Shown here: piece by piece, positions 1 to 9,276 of the stretch
Layout of the letters: the number at the start of each line of letters is the position of its first letter
How positions within the stretch are numbered: the stretch's first letter is position 1
Assembly: GCF_002746455.1 (NCBI RefSeq)
Contig: NZ_NWUW01000010.1
Coordinates: 62,001 to 126,000 of the forward strand
Direction of reading: 5' to 3'
From: Bacillus fungorum
GTDB taxonomy: Bacteria; Bacillota; Bacilli; Bacillales; Bacillaceae_G
DNA: 64,000 nt
The notes under the pieces: generated by a model
Told to the model about the DNA's origin: nothing
What the model saw: the letters and a program-made list of their open reading frames with translations, nothing else
Databases searched by the model: none
Position numbers and translations under genes: made by a program

Positions 1-1060
1 CATTTAAACGATTTCTCATTCCAGATAAGCCAAATCCCTCTTGAATATATTCTATTCCTTTACCATTATCTTGTACCTGAAGCATGACATGACTCTTATG
101 ATATTGTAAAAGAACTTGTATTGATTCTGCTTCTCCGTGCCTCGTTGCATTTGTCATTGCCTCTTGTAAACAACGACAAAAAGTCATTTTCACTTTTTTC
201 GCTATGGTGTACTGCTCTCCAATTGTTCGAAAAACCACATCAACGTATGTATTACTTTTAAATTCTTCTATAATGTTAAGTAAAGATACGTCTAAATTTA
301 GCTCTTCTTCTAATGGATCCATTTCATGAATTTGCATTCGAACACTCTCTAAACCAGATCGTGACATATCTAGTATATCCTGTAATTTTCTTTTTCCTTC
401 TTGAGTAGTTAAATGAGGCTTTAAAGTTTCCATACTCAATATAACCGACGTAAATTTATACCCAACGGTATCATGTAATTCTCTCGCCATTCTACACCTT
501 TCCTCGAGTAAGGTCATTCTTTCAACTTGTGAAGAATATTGTTCTAAAATTGCATTCTTTTCTTTAATTAATTCGAGTTTTTGTTTAATCGAATCCATAG
601 AAAAAACAATTCTCTGTAACACATGTCCAACACTATAAATGAAAAGAACGTCAAACATACTTAGAAGCAAATGATTTAATTTATAATCAAAATTCAAGAA
701 AACTCCGAATATATAGACAATAATTGTTAATGGCAATGTATAGAAGTTGGCTTTTCCACGACAAAAAAATGCCAATGTTAAAATTGCAGGAGAAAAAAAC
801 TGTGCTAAGTGGTAATTGTAAGCAACATAAAGCGAAAGCCCTCCCACTAACATTATCTCTGCCAATAAATATAATTCATATCGAAATTTATATAATATTA
901 CGGGTATGACATACAGTATTAAGGTCATGCCAAAAACACGCCCAAAAGGAAACGTCGGATTATCTTGGTACGTTAAGGTTGTAACTGCAGCAATCCAAAA
1001 GATACGAATTAGTATGATTAGCCAATGCTGCCAAAGTAATTTATTTTGTATGTCAGTCAA
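1..1060 (-). CDS. NarL-associated sensor histidine kinase, C-terminus cut by window edge
   Basis: Reading leftward from a TTG at 1060 (GGAGG about ten bases upstream) gives about 353 codons with no stop before base 1. The N-terminal half has several hydrophobic segments, then a coiled coil, then a HisKA_3 H-box with the core RELHDTVG, and finally an ATPase region with the N-box-like EAMTNATRHG and a DNGKGI motif. This is the DesK/LiaS-type kinase architecture. The kinase is divergent from the BcrA-like ABC genes that start at 1249 and may sense the compound they handle; that link is inferred. The partner regulator would lie left of the window. The TTG start is chosen for its SD; no ATG is better placed. 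Confidence 0.85.
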   Translation of the reverse strand, partial: MTDIQNKLLWQHWLIILIRIFWIAAVTTLTYQDNPTFPFGRVFGMTLILYVIPVILYKFRYELYLLAEIMLVGGLSLYVAYNYHLAQFFSPAILTLAFFCRGKANFYTLPLTIIVYIFGVFLNFDYKLNHLLLSMFDVLFIYSVGHVLQRIVFSMDSIKQKLELIKEKNAILEQYSSQVERMTLLEERCRMARELHDTVGYKFTSVILSMETLKPHLTTQEGKRKLQDILDMSRSGLESVRMQIHEMDPLEEELNLDVSLLNIIEEFKSNTYVDVVFRTIGEQYTIAKKVKMTFCRCLQEAMTNATRHGEAESIQVLLQYHKSHVMLQVQDNGKGIEYIQEGFGLSGMRNRLN

Positions 1061-1248
1061 CTCTATAAGCACCTCCCACTAAAAATCCCCTGGTTTTTGT
1101 ATATATTTTACATCATTATATTTTTATCATAGCAAGGTTATTATATTTTGTCACTGTACTTTATTACATTAATTTTGATACGTTGATAACTAAGAACACA
1201 ACTTTGTAAGGTTGCATTGAAAATTAAGATTAATAAGGAGATGAAAAA

Positions 1249-2166
1249 ATGTGTGTCCTAAAAGTGACTAACTTAACCAAAAGAATCAGAAAAAAAACAC
1301 TTGTCAATCAATTGTCATTTAACGTAGAAAAAGGAGAAATACTTGGACTTCTTGGTCCAAACGGTGCTGGAAAAACCACTACAATTAGAATGATAGTTGG
1401 ACTAATCTCAAAATATAGTGGAACAGTTGAAATTAATGGAATAAATGTAGATAAAAATTTTAAAGGAGCTATGAGACATGTAGGAGTAATTGTTGAAAAT
1501 CCAGACTTGTACAAATTTTTATCTGGTTATGATAATCTTCTTCATTTCTCTCGAATGACACCAAATGTTTCTAGCGAACGATTAAACGAGGTTGTCTCTT
1601 TAGTTGGATTGGAGAAAAGTATTCATAATAAAGTTTCGACTTATTCTTTAGGAATGAAGCAACGGCTCGCTCTTGCAATTGTTTTAGTACACAAGCCTTC
1701 ACTTCTACTATTAGATGAGCCTACAAATGGGCTTGACCCTAAAGGTATTCGTGATTTAAGACTGCATCTAAAGAAACTAGCCAAAGTTGAAAATGTAGCA
1801 ATTGTTGTATCAAGTCACCAAATGGCTGAAATGGAAATGATGTGTGACCGCATAGCAATTATTGATAAAGGCAATATGGTGGGTTTACATGATATTAAAG
1901 ATATCACAAAAGAACAGGTAAGTTGTGTTCAATTTGAAGTAGATCGGACAGATTTAGCTATCCCAGTACTTCAAAAGTTATTAGTAGGAGAAGAAATTAT
2001 AACAAACCAAAATATGATCAACATTAAAATTAGTAAGGAACGTATACCAGAAATTAGTGATACGTTAGCACGAAGTGGAGTAAATGTTTATGGTGTTCAA
2101 ACAGTTAAAACCACTCTAGAAGACAGATTTATCGAAATGACAGGAGATGAACTACGTAATGCTTAA
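1249..2166 (+). CDS. ABC transporter ATP-binding protein, BcrA-like
   Basis: A 305-residue ABC ATPase with Walker A GPNGAGKT (about residue 36), signature YSLGMKQRL, Walker B LLLLDEP and an H-loop SSHQMAE. The roughly 85-residue tail after the ATPase core is typical of the DrrA/BcrA class, which energises export or removal of peptide antibiotics, or lipid traffic, in membrane complexes. The SD AAGGAG precedes ATG 1249. The next gene, a six-helix permease, overlaps it by eight bases, so the two are translationally coupled. The substrate cannot be read from sequence. An imperfect match to a BceR-like box (ACACA-N4-TGTAA) ends about 35 bases upstream of the start. Confidence 0.9.
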   Translation: MCVLKVTNLTKRIRKKTLVNQLSFNVEKGEILGLLGPNGAGKTTTIRMIVGLISKYSGTVEINGINVDKNFKGAMRHVGVIVENPDLYKFLSGYDNLLHFSRMTPNVSSERLNEVVSLVGLEKSIHNKVSTYSLGMKQRLALAIVLVHKPSLLLLDEPTNGLDPKGIRDLRLHLKKLAKVENVAIVVSSHQMAEMEMMCDRIAIIDKGNMVGLHDIKDITKEQVSCVQFEVDRTDLAIPVLQKLLVGEEIITNQNMINIKISKERIPEISDTLARSGVNVYGVQTVKTTLEDRFIEMTGDELRNA

Positions 2167-3091
2167 TCTAATAAAGAATGAAAACATGAAAACTTTTAAG
2201 CGTAAAAGAACTTGGGTTATGATGGGCGTTATGGCTCTATTTATTCTAGTTCAATTTCTAAATGTAAAATTTTCTCACCAAGTTAACTATGGAGATGATT
2301 GGAAAACCTCCCTTATAGAAGAAAATTCATTACTTAAAATTGAAAAAGGAACTAAAACGTTACCTCTCGAAATACTCGAAAATGAAAAAAAGTTTTTACT
2401 AAATAATTATTACATTGAAAATAATATAAAGCCAGAAAACAATGCATGGTTCTTTACAATTGGACAAAGTACAAATTTTTTAGTAGCAATCTCCATTCTC
2501 ACCTTAATAATAGCTGGTGAAATTGTGGCAAGTGAATTTCAGTCCGGAACGATTAAATTTCTATTAACTCGAACTGCTACTCGTACACAAATATATTTTT
2601 CTAAATATATTTCGACTTTATTATTTGGACTTTTTCTAGTCGGAATTACATTTATTCTTTCAATTATATTTAGTGGTATTCTTTTAGGATTTGATGGCAT
2701 AACTGGTGACTACTTGTTTGTTAAAGATCAAGTCGTCCAAAAAACAAGTGTCCTTCAAGCACTAATTGGTAGCTTACTCTTTAAAATTCCTTTCTTAATT
2801 GTTGTTGCGACTTTAGCATTTATGATCTCAGCTGCGTTTAAAAGCTCAACATTCTCTATCGTTTTTTCCCTTTTAATAACAATTGCAGGTTTTGTTATGA
2901 GCATTTCATTAAAAGGTTTCAGTTGGACACAATATTTTATCTTCTCTAATACTGATCTATCGAATTTTATATACGAGAGTCCACCTGTAGAAGGAATGAC
3001 CTTAGGTTTTTCTCTAATATTAATCTTAATTCATATATGTATCATGCATATAGTTGCTTATCCGATTTTTGTAAAAAGGGATGTTGTTTAA
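2159..3091 (+). CDS. ABC-2 type permease, partner of the BcrA-like ATPase
   Basis: A 310-residue integral membrane protein with one N-terminal helix, a roughly 70-residue external loop, then about five helices, ending in VKRDVV. This is the ABC-2 permease layout (BcrB-like). An ATG at 2147 touches the AGGAG directly and cannot be used; the ATG at 2159 lies about twelve bases after it, so I start there. It overlaps the ATPase gene by eight bases. It presumably forms the membrane half of the complex. The lipoprotein gene follows about 30 bases after the stop. Confidence 0.85.
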   Translation: MLNLIKNENMKTFKRKRTWVMMGVMALFILVQFLNVKFSHQVNYGDDWKTSLIEENSLLKIEKGTKTLPLEILENEKKFLLNNYYIENNIKPENNAWFFTIGQSTNFLVAISILTLIIAGEIVASEFQSGTIKFLLTRTATRTQIYFSKYISTLLFGLFLVGITFILSIIFSGILLGFDGITGDYLFVKDQVVQKTSVLQALIGSLLFKIPFLIVVATLAFMISAAFKSSTFSIVFSLLITIAGFVMSISLKGFSWTQYFIFSNTDLSNFIYESPPVEGMTLGFSLILILIHICIMHIVAYPIFVKRDVV

Positions 3092-3121
3092 TTTTTTTCA
3101 TTACAGACTGGAGGGAAAAAA

Positions 3122-3823
3122 ATAAAAAAAAAATTAACTATTTTTTGTATATGGATCACTTTAGTTCTTACTGGCTGTTCAGGTTCTGAAAGCGAAACAA
3201 AAGAACAAACATTAGAACTACCTGCTACTAATGTAAAAAAAATAACATTAGATAATCGTAATGGGAATATTGATATCTCAACAAACGCTACCTCAGATAA
3301 AATAGAAGCTTCTATCAATGCTAAAGCAAAAGGAATTAGCATTGACAAATTAAAACTAGATCTTTCAGAAAAAAACGGAGTTGCAAACTTAAATACTTCT
3401 TTTGACGGGCAATTCTTTAGTAATAGTGAAACTTGGGTTGATGTTAAACTCTCAGTACCTAAAAATATAAAAGTAGAATTTAAAGAAAATCATAGAGACG
3501 GAGATATTAAAGTTTCTAAACTAGATTCAGATATAAACATTCTTAATGTGAATGGGAATATAGACATTTCCAACGTTAAAGGAACTGTAAGTGTAACAAA
3601 TAGGGATGGAAAAGTTAATATTTCCAGCGTGGCATCTGACATTAATGTTGACAATAATAATGGAGCTGTTGTTATTAAAGATATTGACGGATCCGTACGC
3701 GCTAAGATCGGCGATGGTTCTGCCGATATCAAGAGCATTGAAAAAAACGTTACGATTTTAGGTGCTAAAAACGATAAGATAAAAGTGGATGGTGTTAAAG
3801 GGAAAGTAACATTCAATAAATAA
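3122..3823 (+). CDS. DUF4097-like lipoprotein with apparent ATA start codon
   Basis: A 233-codon open frame that begins, right after the SD GGAGGG (3110-3115), with ATA AAA AAA AAA. The decoded N-terminus is a textbook lipoprotein signal: positive charges, a hydrophobic run, then the lipobox LTGC with cysteine at position 19. The mature part is a beta-rich repetitive domain with recurring NGNIDIS-type strands, as in DUF4097 adhesin-like proteins. No ATG, GTG or TTG lies between the in-frame stop at 3089-3091 and the lipobox. The first in-frame internal ATG is 3548 and would remove the signal and half the protein. It is third in the operon with the ABC pair, so a role in sensing or binding the same compound is plausible. 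Either AUA initiates here or the gene is silenced. Confidence 0.75.
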   Translation: MKKKLTIFCIWITLVLTGCSGSESETKEQTLELPATNVKKITLDNRNGNIDISTNATSDKIEASINAKAKGISIDKLKLDLSEKNGVANLNTSFDGQFFSNSETWVDVKLSVPKNIKVEFKENHRDGDIKVSKLDSDINILNVNGNIDISNVKGTVSVTNRDGKVNISSVASDINVDNNNGAVVIKDIDGSVRAKIGDGSADIKSIEKNVTILGAKNDKIKVDGVKGKVTFNK

Positions 3824-3850
3824 CTTTTGACTTATTGCTATGAAAATTAA

Positions 3851-3890
3851 TTAAATCAACCACACTTTTAATAAAATGTGGTTGATTTAA
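3851..3890 (+). terminator. Intrinsic terminator-like hairpin after the lipoprotein gene
   Basis: Arms of about 15 bases (TTAAATCAACCACA and its complement) flank a short AT loop. The AT-rich ends make it potentially bidirectional, also serving the pseudogene that ends at 3919. Confidence 0.7.
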
Positions 3891-3918
3891 TACATTATTA
3901 ACTTTACACTATAATATC

Positions 3919-4622
3919 TTAATGTGAAGTTATCTTTTCGTGTTTTAATCCTATATCCTGTTCTAGCGTTTCCTTACTAAAGTAGCTTTTTACTTCTGCA
4001 TTTCTATTTGCAAAAAATCCAACTATTAAAACAATGGCCCAGATGCGATTGGAATATAAAACCAATTGACATCCTCTAACAATATTCCATATAGCCACAT
4101 GCCTATTGTTGTACAAATACTTGTAATAGAACTAACTACTCCCAAAAAACTAGCTCTAATATTTTCAGGTGTGTGAATTTGTATATGTGAAGTCATTGGT
4201 ATATTCGCTAAAGCACTAAATGTCCCTGTTATAGAAATGATAACGCAATAAATTATAATAATAAATAACGTTATGTTTAAAAAATCTTGCGAAAAGAAGT
4301 TTGGAAAACACCACGTCATAAATAGTAGTGCTTGTATTTGAAACAAAATAAATATTTTATTAACCTTAGCCATAAGTAACGTCGCCTTTAGCGAATGAAC
4401 ACCAAGATCAAAAAAATCATCCTGTATACTTATCGATTCTGCTCCCAAGACTTCTTCCCAAATATGAACTAATTTATTCTCAGTGTTAGAGTTTAGACCA
4501 ACATAATTAAGTTGTTGTAAATGATAACTTGGTTCAGGTAATGCTTTTCTATTTATTTTCCCATTTGATAGTAAAGGAAGTTCATCCAGAATAACAAAGA
4601 ACATAGGCACCATATAATCTCT
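3919..4622 (-). pseudogene. Chimeric remnant: NRPS adenylation tail plus carrier domain fused to MFS transporter C-terminus
   Basis: Reading leftward from about 4622, RDYMVP and NGKINRKALP are the end of an NRPS adenylation domain (A10 lysine motif). A peptidyl-carrier domain follows with DDFFDLGVHSLKA around the phosphopantetheine serine; LGGHS is usual, so one glycine is replaced. After KVNKIF the sequence turns without a stop into the last helices of an MFS exporter (IPMTSHIQ, TPENIRASFLG). Near 4035 a one-base frameshift moves the true C-terminus into another frame, ending at 3919. A TGA lies just upstream of 4622, so the NRPS part is truncated too. The remnant abuts the metK terminator. 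Best reading: a former NRPS-plus-exporter locus collapsed by an internal deletion. Confidence 0.8.
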
Positions 4623-4650
4623 GTTCGATTTTCAAGGCTCAATTCAAAAT

Positions 4651-4687
4651 AAAAAAAGCTTTGCGCTCACCGCGCAAAGCTTTTTTT
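4651..4687 (-). terminator. metK intrinsic terminator
   Basis: AAGCTTTGCGC and GCGCAAAGCTT arms flanked by A and T runs, immediately after the metK stop. The A/T flanks make it bidirectional in principle. Confidence 0.9.
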
Positions 4688-4693
4688 CATATA

Positions 4694-5893
4694 TTATAGA
4701 CCAGCTTGCTCTTTTAAAGCTGCAGCTTTGTCTGTACGTTCCCATGATAGATCTACATCAGTACGTCCGAAGTGGCCGTAAGCTGCTGTTTGTTTGTAAA
4801 TTGGGCGACGTAAGTCTAGCATTTTAATAATACCAGCTGGGCGAAGATCGAAGTTGTTACGAACTAGTTCTACTAATACGTCTTCAGATACTTTACCAGT
4901 GCCGAATGTATCAACTGAAATTGATACTGGTTGTGCTACACCGATTGCGTATGCAAGTTGTACTTCTGCTTTTTCAGCAAGACCAGCTGCTACGATGTTT
5001 TTCGCAACATAACGAGCTGCATATGCTGCAGAACGGTCAACTTTCGTTGCATCTTTACCAGAGAATGCACCGCCACCGTGACGAGCGTATCCACCATAAG
5101 TATCAACGATGATTTTACGTCCTGTTAAACCAGCATCACCTTGTGGTCCACCAATTACGAAGCGGCCAGTTGGGTTAATGAAGAATTTCGTTTCTCCATC
5201 CATTAATTCTGCTGGAACTACAGCTTTAATTACATGCTCTTTTAAATCGCGATCGATTTCTTCCCATGTAACATCTGGATGATGCTGTGTAGAAATTACG
5301 ATTGTATCTACACGTACAGGTTTACCATTTTCATCATACTCAACTGTAACTTGCGTTTTTCCATCCGGACGTAAGTATGATAATGTATCATCTTTACGTA
5401 CTTCAGTTAAACGGCGAGCTAATTTGTGAGCAAGCGAGATTGGAAGTGGCATTAATTCTTGTGTTTCATTACATGCGAAACCAAACATTAAACCTTGGTC
5501 TCCTGCACCAATTGCCTCAATCTCAGCGTCAGTCATTTGACCTTCGCGTGCTTCTAGCGCTTGGTCAACACCCATAGCGATGTCAGCAGATTGCTCATCG
5601 ATAGATGTTAAAACTGCACAAGTTTCTGCATCGAATCCGTATTTTGCGCGTGTGTAACCAATGCCTTGAATTGTTTCACGAACGATTTTTGGAATATCTA
5701 CATAAGTAGAAGTCGTAATTTCCCCCGCTACCAATACTAAACCAGTTGTTACAGTTGTTTCACAAGCTACACGTGCATTTGCGTCTTTTGATAAGATCGC
5801 ATCTAAAATTGAATCAGAAATTTGGTCACAAATTTTATCTGGATGTCCTTCAGTTACAGACTCAGATGTGAACAGATGACGTTTTTTTGTCAT
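4694..5893 (-). CDS. metK: S-adenosylmethionine synthetase
   Basis: A 399-residue MetK, full family length. It makes S-adenosylmethionine from methionine and ATP in the cytoplasm, supplying methyl groups and, through the methyl cycle, the substrate of LuxS at 24.2 kb. Visible motifs include the N-terminal [16 protein letters not shown], the ATP-binding [10 protein letters not shown] and the downstream GGGAFSGKD loop. ATG 5893 follows a GGGAGG SD. The gene stands alone between its own terminator and an upstream SAM-I riboswitch, so expression should fall when SAM is abundant. No anomalies. Confidence 0.98.
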   Translation of the reverse strand: MTKKRHLFTSESVTEGHPDKICDQISDSILDAILSKDANARVACETTVTTGLVLVAGEITTSTYVDIPKIVRETIQGIGYTRAKYGFDAETCAVLTSIDEQSADIAMGVDQALEAREGQMTDAEIEAIGAGDQGLMFGFACNETQELMPLPISLAHKLARRLTEVRKDDTLSYLRPDGKTQVTVEYDENGKPVRVDTIVISTQHHPDVTWEEIDRDLKEHVIKAVVPAELMDGETKFFINPTGRFVIGGPQGDAGLTGRKIIVDTYGGYARHGGGAFSGKDATKVDRSAAYAARYVAKNIVAAGLAEKAEVQLAYAIGVAQPVSISVDTFGTGKVSEDVLVELVRNNFDLRPAGIIKMLDLRRPIYKQTAAYGHFGRTDVDLSWERTDKAAALKEQAGL

Positions 5894-5993
5894 GTGGTAA
5901 ACCTCCCTACAGTAATTGTATATATTGTACGGAACTCATCCTTAATTTGCCACAAACTGCGACATACATTTATTCTCCCACACAAGCATACAG

Positions 5994-6030
5994 AAAAACC
6001 TTTCCTACTTTACATAGAGGAAAGGTTTAA
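5994..6030 (-). terminator. Regulatory terminator of the SAM riboswitch
   Basis: On the minus strand AAACCTTTCCT pairs with AGGAAAGGTTT around a nine-base loop and is followed by a T run. It lies between the aptamer and metK, where S-box attenuators place the OFF hairpin. Confidence 0.9.
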
Positions 6031-6062
6031 TTTGCTACTTGCATACTGCTTTTTGCCCTTCG

Positions 6063-6184
6063 CTCTTATCGTTCGAGACCTGTAGCCTCGCACAGGTTTT
6101 AGCACCTATTCACCTGTATTTACCACTACAAGTGAGGTTGCTGGGCTTCATCGGGCCTGTCCCTCCGCCAGCTCGGGATAAGAG
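6063..6184 (-). promoter_or_regulatory. SAM-I (S-box) riboswitch upstream of metK
   Basis: On the minus strand an eight-base P1 helix (CTCTTATC with GATAAGAG) encloses the conserved S-box core: GGCGGAGGGAC, then GGCCCGATGAAGCCC, then CAGCAACC, followed by the P3 and P4 hairpins. SAM binding stabilises P1 and favours the terminator at 5994-6030, shutting off metK. This matches the known Bacillus arrangement. Confidence 0.96.
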
Positions 6185-6201
6185 AGTATCCGTCCCAACC
6201 T

Positions 6202-6230
6202 ATACTAAAGAAATGATATTCATTTGTCAA
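6202..6230 (-). promoter_or_regulatory. Sigma-A-type promoter for metK
   Basis: On the minus strand a perfect TTGACA (6225-6230) is separated by 17 bases from TAGTAT (6202-6207), about 20 bases before the aptamer begins. Spacing and position fit the start of the riboswitch transcript. Confidence 0.8.
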
Positions 6231-6412
6231 TTAATATTCACATTTTCCTGAAAGTTTTTCTCAATACGCCTAAAATGAAAAATTAATAAGGAAATAATGT
6301 ATTCACACAAACAAAAAGAAAGAAATAGTATACATTATTTATATAATTGTGTTATACTCTTGTTGGGGATTACGAGAAATATTTCATTAAATGAAAAGGA
6401 TGGTATATAAAT

Positions 6413-7999
6413 ATGAGTACTGTGAATGTCCAAATTGGTTTACACGAATTATTGAACGGAAGCAATGCACAGATTCAACTAAGTGTTCCGCAATTAGTGG
6501 AAAAAGTATTAATGCGAAATGAAGGGAAATTAACTTCGACTGGTGCCGTTTCTGCTTCAACAGGAAAATATACAGGACGTTCTCCTAAAGATAAATTTAT
6601 TGTGAAAGAAGCATCGGTTGCTGACAAAATTGCTTGGGGAGCTGTGAATCAACCGATTTCTGAAGAACATTTTAATAAATTATATACTAAAGTTTTAGAA
6701 TACTTAAAAGAAAAAGAAGAATTATTCGTCTTCAAAGGATTTGCGGGCGCTGACCACAATTACCGCCTACCAATTCAAGTTATTAACGAATATGCATGGC
6801 ACAATTTATTTGTACATCAATTATTCATTCGTCCAACTGAAGAAGAATTAACAACTCATGAATCAGGGTTCACAATTGTTTCTGCACCGAATTTCAAAGC
6901 TGATCCAGCTATTGACGGTACAAACTCTGAAGCATTCATTATGATTTCATTCGAAAAACGTATCGTATTAATTGGTGGTACAGAATACGCTGGAGAAATG
7001 AAAAAATCAATCTTCTCTATTATGAACTTCTTATTACCTGAACAAGATATCCTTTCTATGCATTGCTCTGCAAACGTAGGTGAAGAAGGCGACGTAGCAC
7101 TATTCTTCGGTTTATCTGGAACAGGTAAAACAACATTATCTGCTGATCCAAACCGTAAATTAATCGGTGATGATGAGCATGGTTGGTCTGATAACGGTGT
7201 ATTCAATATTGAAGGCGGTTGCTACGCAAAATGTGTAAACCTTTCTCACGAGAAAGAACCACAAATTTTCGATGCAATAAAATTTGGATCTGTTTTAGAA
7301 AACGTTATCATTAATGACCAAACGCGTATCGCAGACTACAACGATACTACTTTAACAGAAAATACTCGTGCTGCATACCCTATGCATGCGATCGACAATA
7401 TCGTACTGCCAAGTGTTGCTGGACACCCAAATACAATCATTTTCTTAACTGCTGATGCATCTGGCGTATTGCCTCCAATCAGTAAGTTATCAAAAGAACA
7501 AGCTATGTATCATTTCTTAAGTGGTTACACTAGTAAACTAGCAGGAACAGAGCGCGGCGTTACATCTCCGCAAGCAACATTCTCGACTTGCTTCGGTTCA
7601 CCATTCTTACCACTTGATGCATCTCGCTATGCTGAAATGCTTGGTGAAAAAATCGAGAAACACGATGCGAAAGTATTCTTAGTAAACACTGGCTGGACTG
7701 GTGGCGAATACGGCGTTGGTAAACGTATGAACTTAGGTTACACTCGTGCAATGATTCAAGCAGCATTAAGCGGCGAACTTGCAAAAACTGAAACAGCTAA
7801 ACATGACATCTTCGGTCTTGAAGTTCCACTTCACGTACCAGGTGTACCTGACGAAGTGTTAATGCCTGAACAAACTTGGGCTGATAAAGCTGCTTACAAA
7901 GTAAAAGCAATCGAGCTTGCAAATGAATTCAAAGCTAACTTCAAAAAGTTCGAAAGCGTTTCTGAAGATATTATTAACTTAGGCGGTCCAATCGCTTAA
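6413..7999 (+). CDS. pckA: Phosphoenolpyruvate carboxykinase (ATP)
   Basis: A 528-residue ATP-dependent PEPCK, which converts oxaloacetate and ATP to PEP and CO2, the entry to gluconeogenesis. The kinase-1a loop [11 protein letters not shown] and the metal-binding DDEHGW are clear, as are the RSPKDKF and [12 protein letters not shown] regions. ATG 6413 is preceded by AAAAGGATGG. It is divergent from metK with about 180 bases of leader, including a TATACT near 6353. Regulation by a CcpN-like repressor is known for Bacillus pckA but I cannot identify a site. A structured element and a strong terminator follow the stop. Confidence 0.98.
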   Translation: MSTVNVQIGLHELLNGSNAQIQLSVPQLVEKVLMRNEGKLTSTGAVSASTGKYTGRSPKDKFIVKEASVADKIAWGAVNQPISEEHFNKLYTKVLEYLKEKEELFVFKGFAGADHNYRLPIQVINEYAWHNLFVHQLFIRPTEEELTTHESGFTIVSAPNFKADPAIDGTNSEAFIMISFEKRIVLIGGTEYAGEMKKSIFSIMNFLLPEQDILSMHCSANVGEEGDVALFFGLSGTGKTTLSADPNRKLIGDDEHGWSDNGVFNIEGGCYAKCVNLSHEKEPQIFDAIKFGSVLENVIINDQTRIADYNDTTLTENTRAAYPMHAIDNIVLPSVAGHPNTIIFLTADASGVLPPISKLSKEQAMYHFLSGYTSKLAGTERGVTSPQATFSTCFGSPFLPLDASRYAEMLGEKIEKHDAKVFLVNTGWTGGEYGVGKRMNLGYTRAMIQAALSGELAKTETAKHDIFGLEVPLHVPGVPDEVLMPEQTWADKAAYKVKAIELANEFKANFKKFESVSEDIINLGGPIA

Positions 8000-8040
8000 A
8001 TTAAAACTTTCTGTTGGAATAACCCTTTTACTCATATGAA

Positions 8041-8115
8041 TAAGTGTCGTGTAACCGTAAAGTTCCGCGTACTCACCGACAAAACCCAATGCGGCTTAAC
8101 GGTTACACACACTTA
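8041..8115 (+). ncRNA. Strongly paired element in the pckA 3' region
   Basis: TAAGTGT plus GTGTAACCGT (with one bulged C) pairs completely with ACGGTTACAC plus ACACTTA, a stem of about 17 pairs. Inside it CCGCGT pairs with ATGCGG around an 18-base A/C-rich loop. There is no T run, and the pckA terminator comes four bases later, so this is not itself the terminator. It could be a processed 3' UTR RNA, an RNase block or a small mobile repeat. No known family recognised. Confidence 0.5.
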
Positions 8116-8118
8116 CAT

Positions 8119-8154
8119 AAAAAAGAAGCTTACGTTTTTTACGTAAGCTTCTTT
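8119..8154 (+). terminator. pckA intrinsic terminator
   Basis: AGAAGCTTACGT and ACGTAAGCTTCT flank a TTTTT loop, with an A run before and a T-rich tail after. Confidence 0.9.
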
Positions 8155-8312
8155 CTATATCTTATATAAAGTGAAACGTTAATCTCTTCATCTGTGACTT
8201 AGCTCATAAAATCACTTACCGTCGCCTATAAATTTACAGAAAATTCACTTTACAATCATTCGTTTTTAGTTTTTCATGCTATAATTTACATATACAGGAA
8301 AGGGTGAGGCCT

Positions 8313-8510
8313 ATGAAAAATTTTTCTCGTACAAGAAAAATTTTATTAAGTTATGGAGCGATTCAAATGTTTTGGGGACTTGTGATGCTTAACGTTAATT
8401 TATTTGAGCATACAAGTGAAATGATAAAATACATTATTCTAATTACTGGACTAGTTTGTTGTATTATATCCAACTTTTTTAAAGAACCTAAGAGTCATAC
8501 TAATAAGTGA
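8313..8510 (+). CDS. Small two-helix membrane protein, unknown function
   Basis: A 65-residue protein with a basic N-terminus (MKNFSRTRKI), two hydrophobic segments and a charged tail. The SD AGGAAAGGG (8296-8304) sits eight bases before ATG 8313; a GTG at 8304 overlaps the SD and is rejected. Monocistronic. I do not recognise the family. Confidence 0.65.
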   Translation: MKNFSRTRKILLSYGAIQMFWGLVMLNVNLFEHTSEMIKYIILITGLVCCIISNFFKEPKSHTNK

Positions 8511-8528
8511 TTTCATGTTAACTTATTG

Positions 8529-8760
8529 GAAGCAAAAACCTGCATTTTATGCAAAGTTTCGCTTCCTGTTGTACTATCCATCGCCGGATCCCTAATTCCA
8601 GAGTAAACCTATTTTCATACAGACAAATCATGGCTTCGAACATTTAAATTACATCCCTACTCACTACATTCCTCTGGTTCCACATCGCATGGGGCGAAAA
8701 AAGGCTCTGACCGCTTCTATCCCTCGCTGGATCATCTATTCCATCCAAAAGAGGCTTTCT
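8529..8760. other. Structured, GC-richer intergenic stretch without a convincing gene
   Basis: It begins with a nested hairpin: GGAAGC pairs with GCTTCC, enclosing TGCAT and ATGCA arms (8529-8567). About 190 bases follow that are clearly richer in G+C than the surrounding intergenic DNA, with variants of GATGGATAG repeated on the minus strand. Neither strand carries a start with an SD. It may be a small RNA, a Bacillus cereus group repeat element, or decayed coding DNA. Confidence 0.35.
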
Positions 8761-8774
8761 ATCTTTTTATCTTT

Positions 8775-9158
8775 TTAGCTCTTCGTTAATTCTTTCTCAT
8801 CTTTCATACTATAGTATCCTAAATTAACAACAATTAAGAAATAACCGCCCATAATCCCTACTGCAAACGCCCACATAACCATATGGTGCTCAATTTCGTA
8901 CATAATAATAGCACCCAAAATAGCAGCTGCAAAACGATTAAACATACCGAGCGTCGGTGCTTTCGTTTTCTTTACGATACTATCTCCAAGCTTCTCAATT
9001 CGTCTCCCTAACAACCAAACACAATACATACTTACAATAAGTCCAATTCCAGCACCTAAAAAGTGGGCTGAAAACGGTGTTAACATCCAGCCTAGCAAAA
9101 GAATACCTAGTAGATAATACGATTGAATTTTGAACGATCTTAATGACATACTAATCAT
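8775..9158 (-). CDS. Four-helix membrane protein resembling ATP synthase subunit I family
   Basis: A 127-residue protein with four hydrophobic segments in two hairpins (about residues 12-30, 34-52, 70-88 and 92-112) and a charged KDEKELTKS tail. The layout resembles the ATP_synt_I/AtpI-like family, but no diagnostic motif proves it and no atp genes are near. GAGGAG precedes ATG 9158. Monocistronic; function uncertain. Confidence 0.55.
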   Translation of the reverse strand: MISMSLRSFKIQSYYLLGILLLGWMLTPFSAHFLGAGIGLIVSMYCVWLLGRRIEKLGDSIVKKTKAPTLGMFNRFAAAILGAIIMYEIEHHMVMWAFAVGIMGGYFLIVVNLGYYSMKDEKELTKS

Positions 9159-9244
9159 GCTGTTCTCCTCTTCATTAATTTTTATCTATCCAACAAAAAA
9201 TTTATTTCAAGTTTATACTGCTTAAATCTATTTCGCTCAAATTA

Positions 9245-9276
9245 AAAACAACATAAACAGTATGTTTATGTTGTTT
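9245..9276. repeat. Inverted repeat upstream of two divergent small genes
   Basis: AACAACATAAAC and GTTTATGTTGTT arms around a five-base centre, with A before and T after. It could be a terminator-like hairpin or an operator; no neighbouring transcript end demands a terminator here. Confidence 0.45.

Noticed and set aside
724..909. Plus-strand open frame inside the first kinase gene
   Set aside because: Antisense to a well-supported sensor kinase; no SD and no protein-like character.
4906..5577. Several plus-strand open frames within metK
   Set aside because: Antisense shadows of a highly conserved enzyme gene.
6039..6251. Plus-strand frame over the metK leader
   Set aside because: It is antisense to the SAM riboswitch, whose structure explains the sequence.
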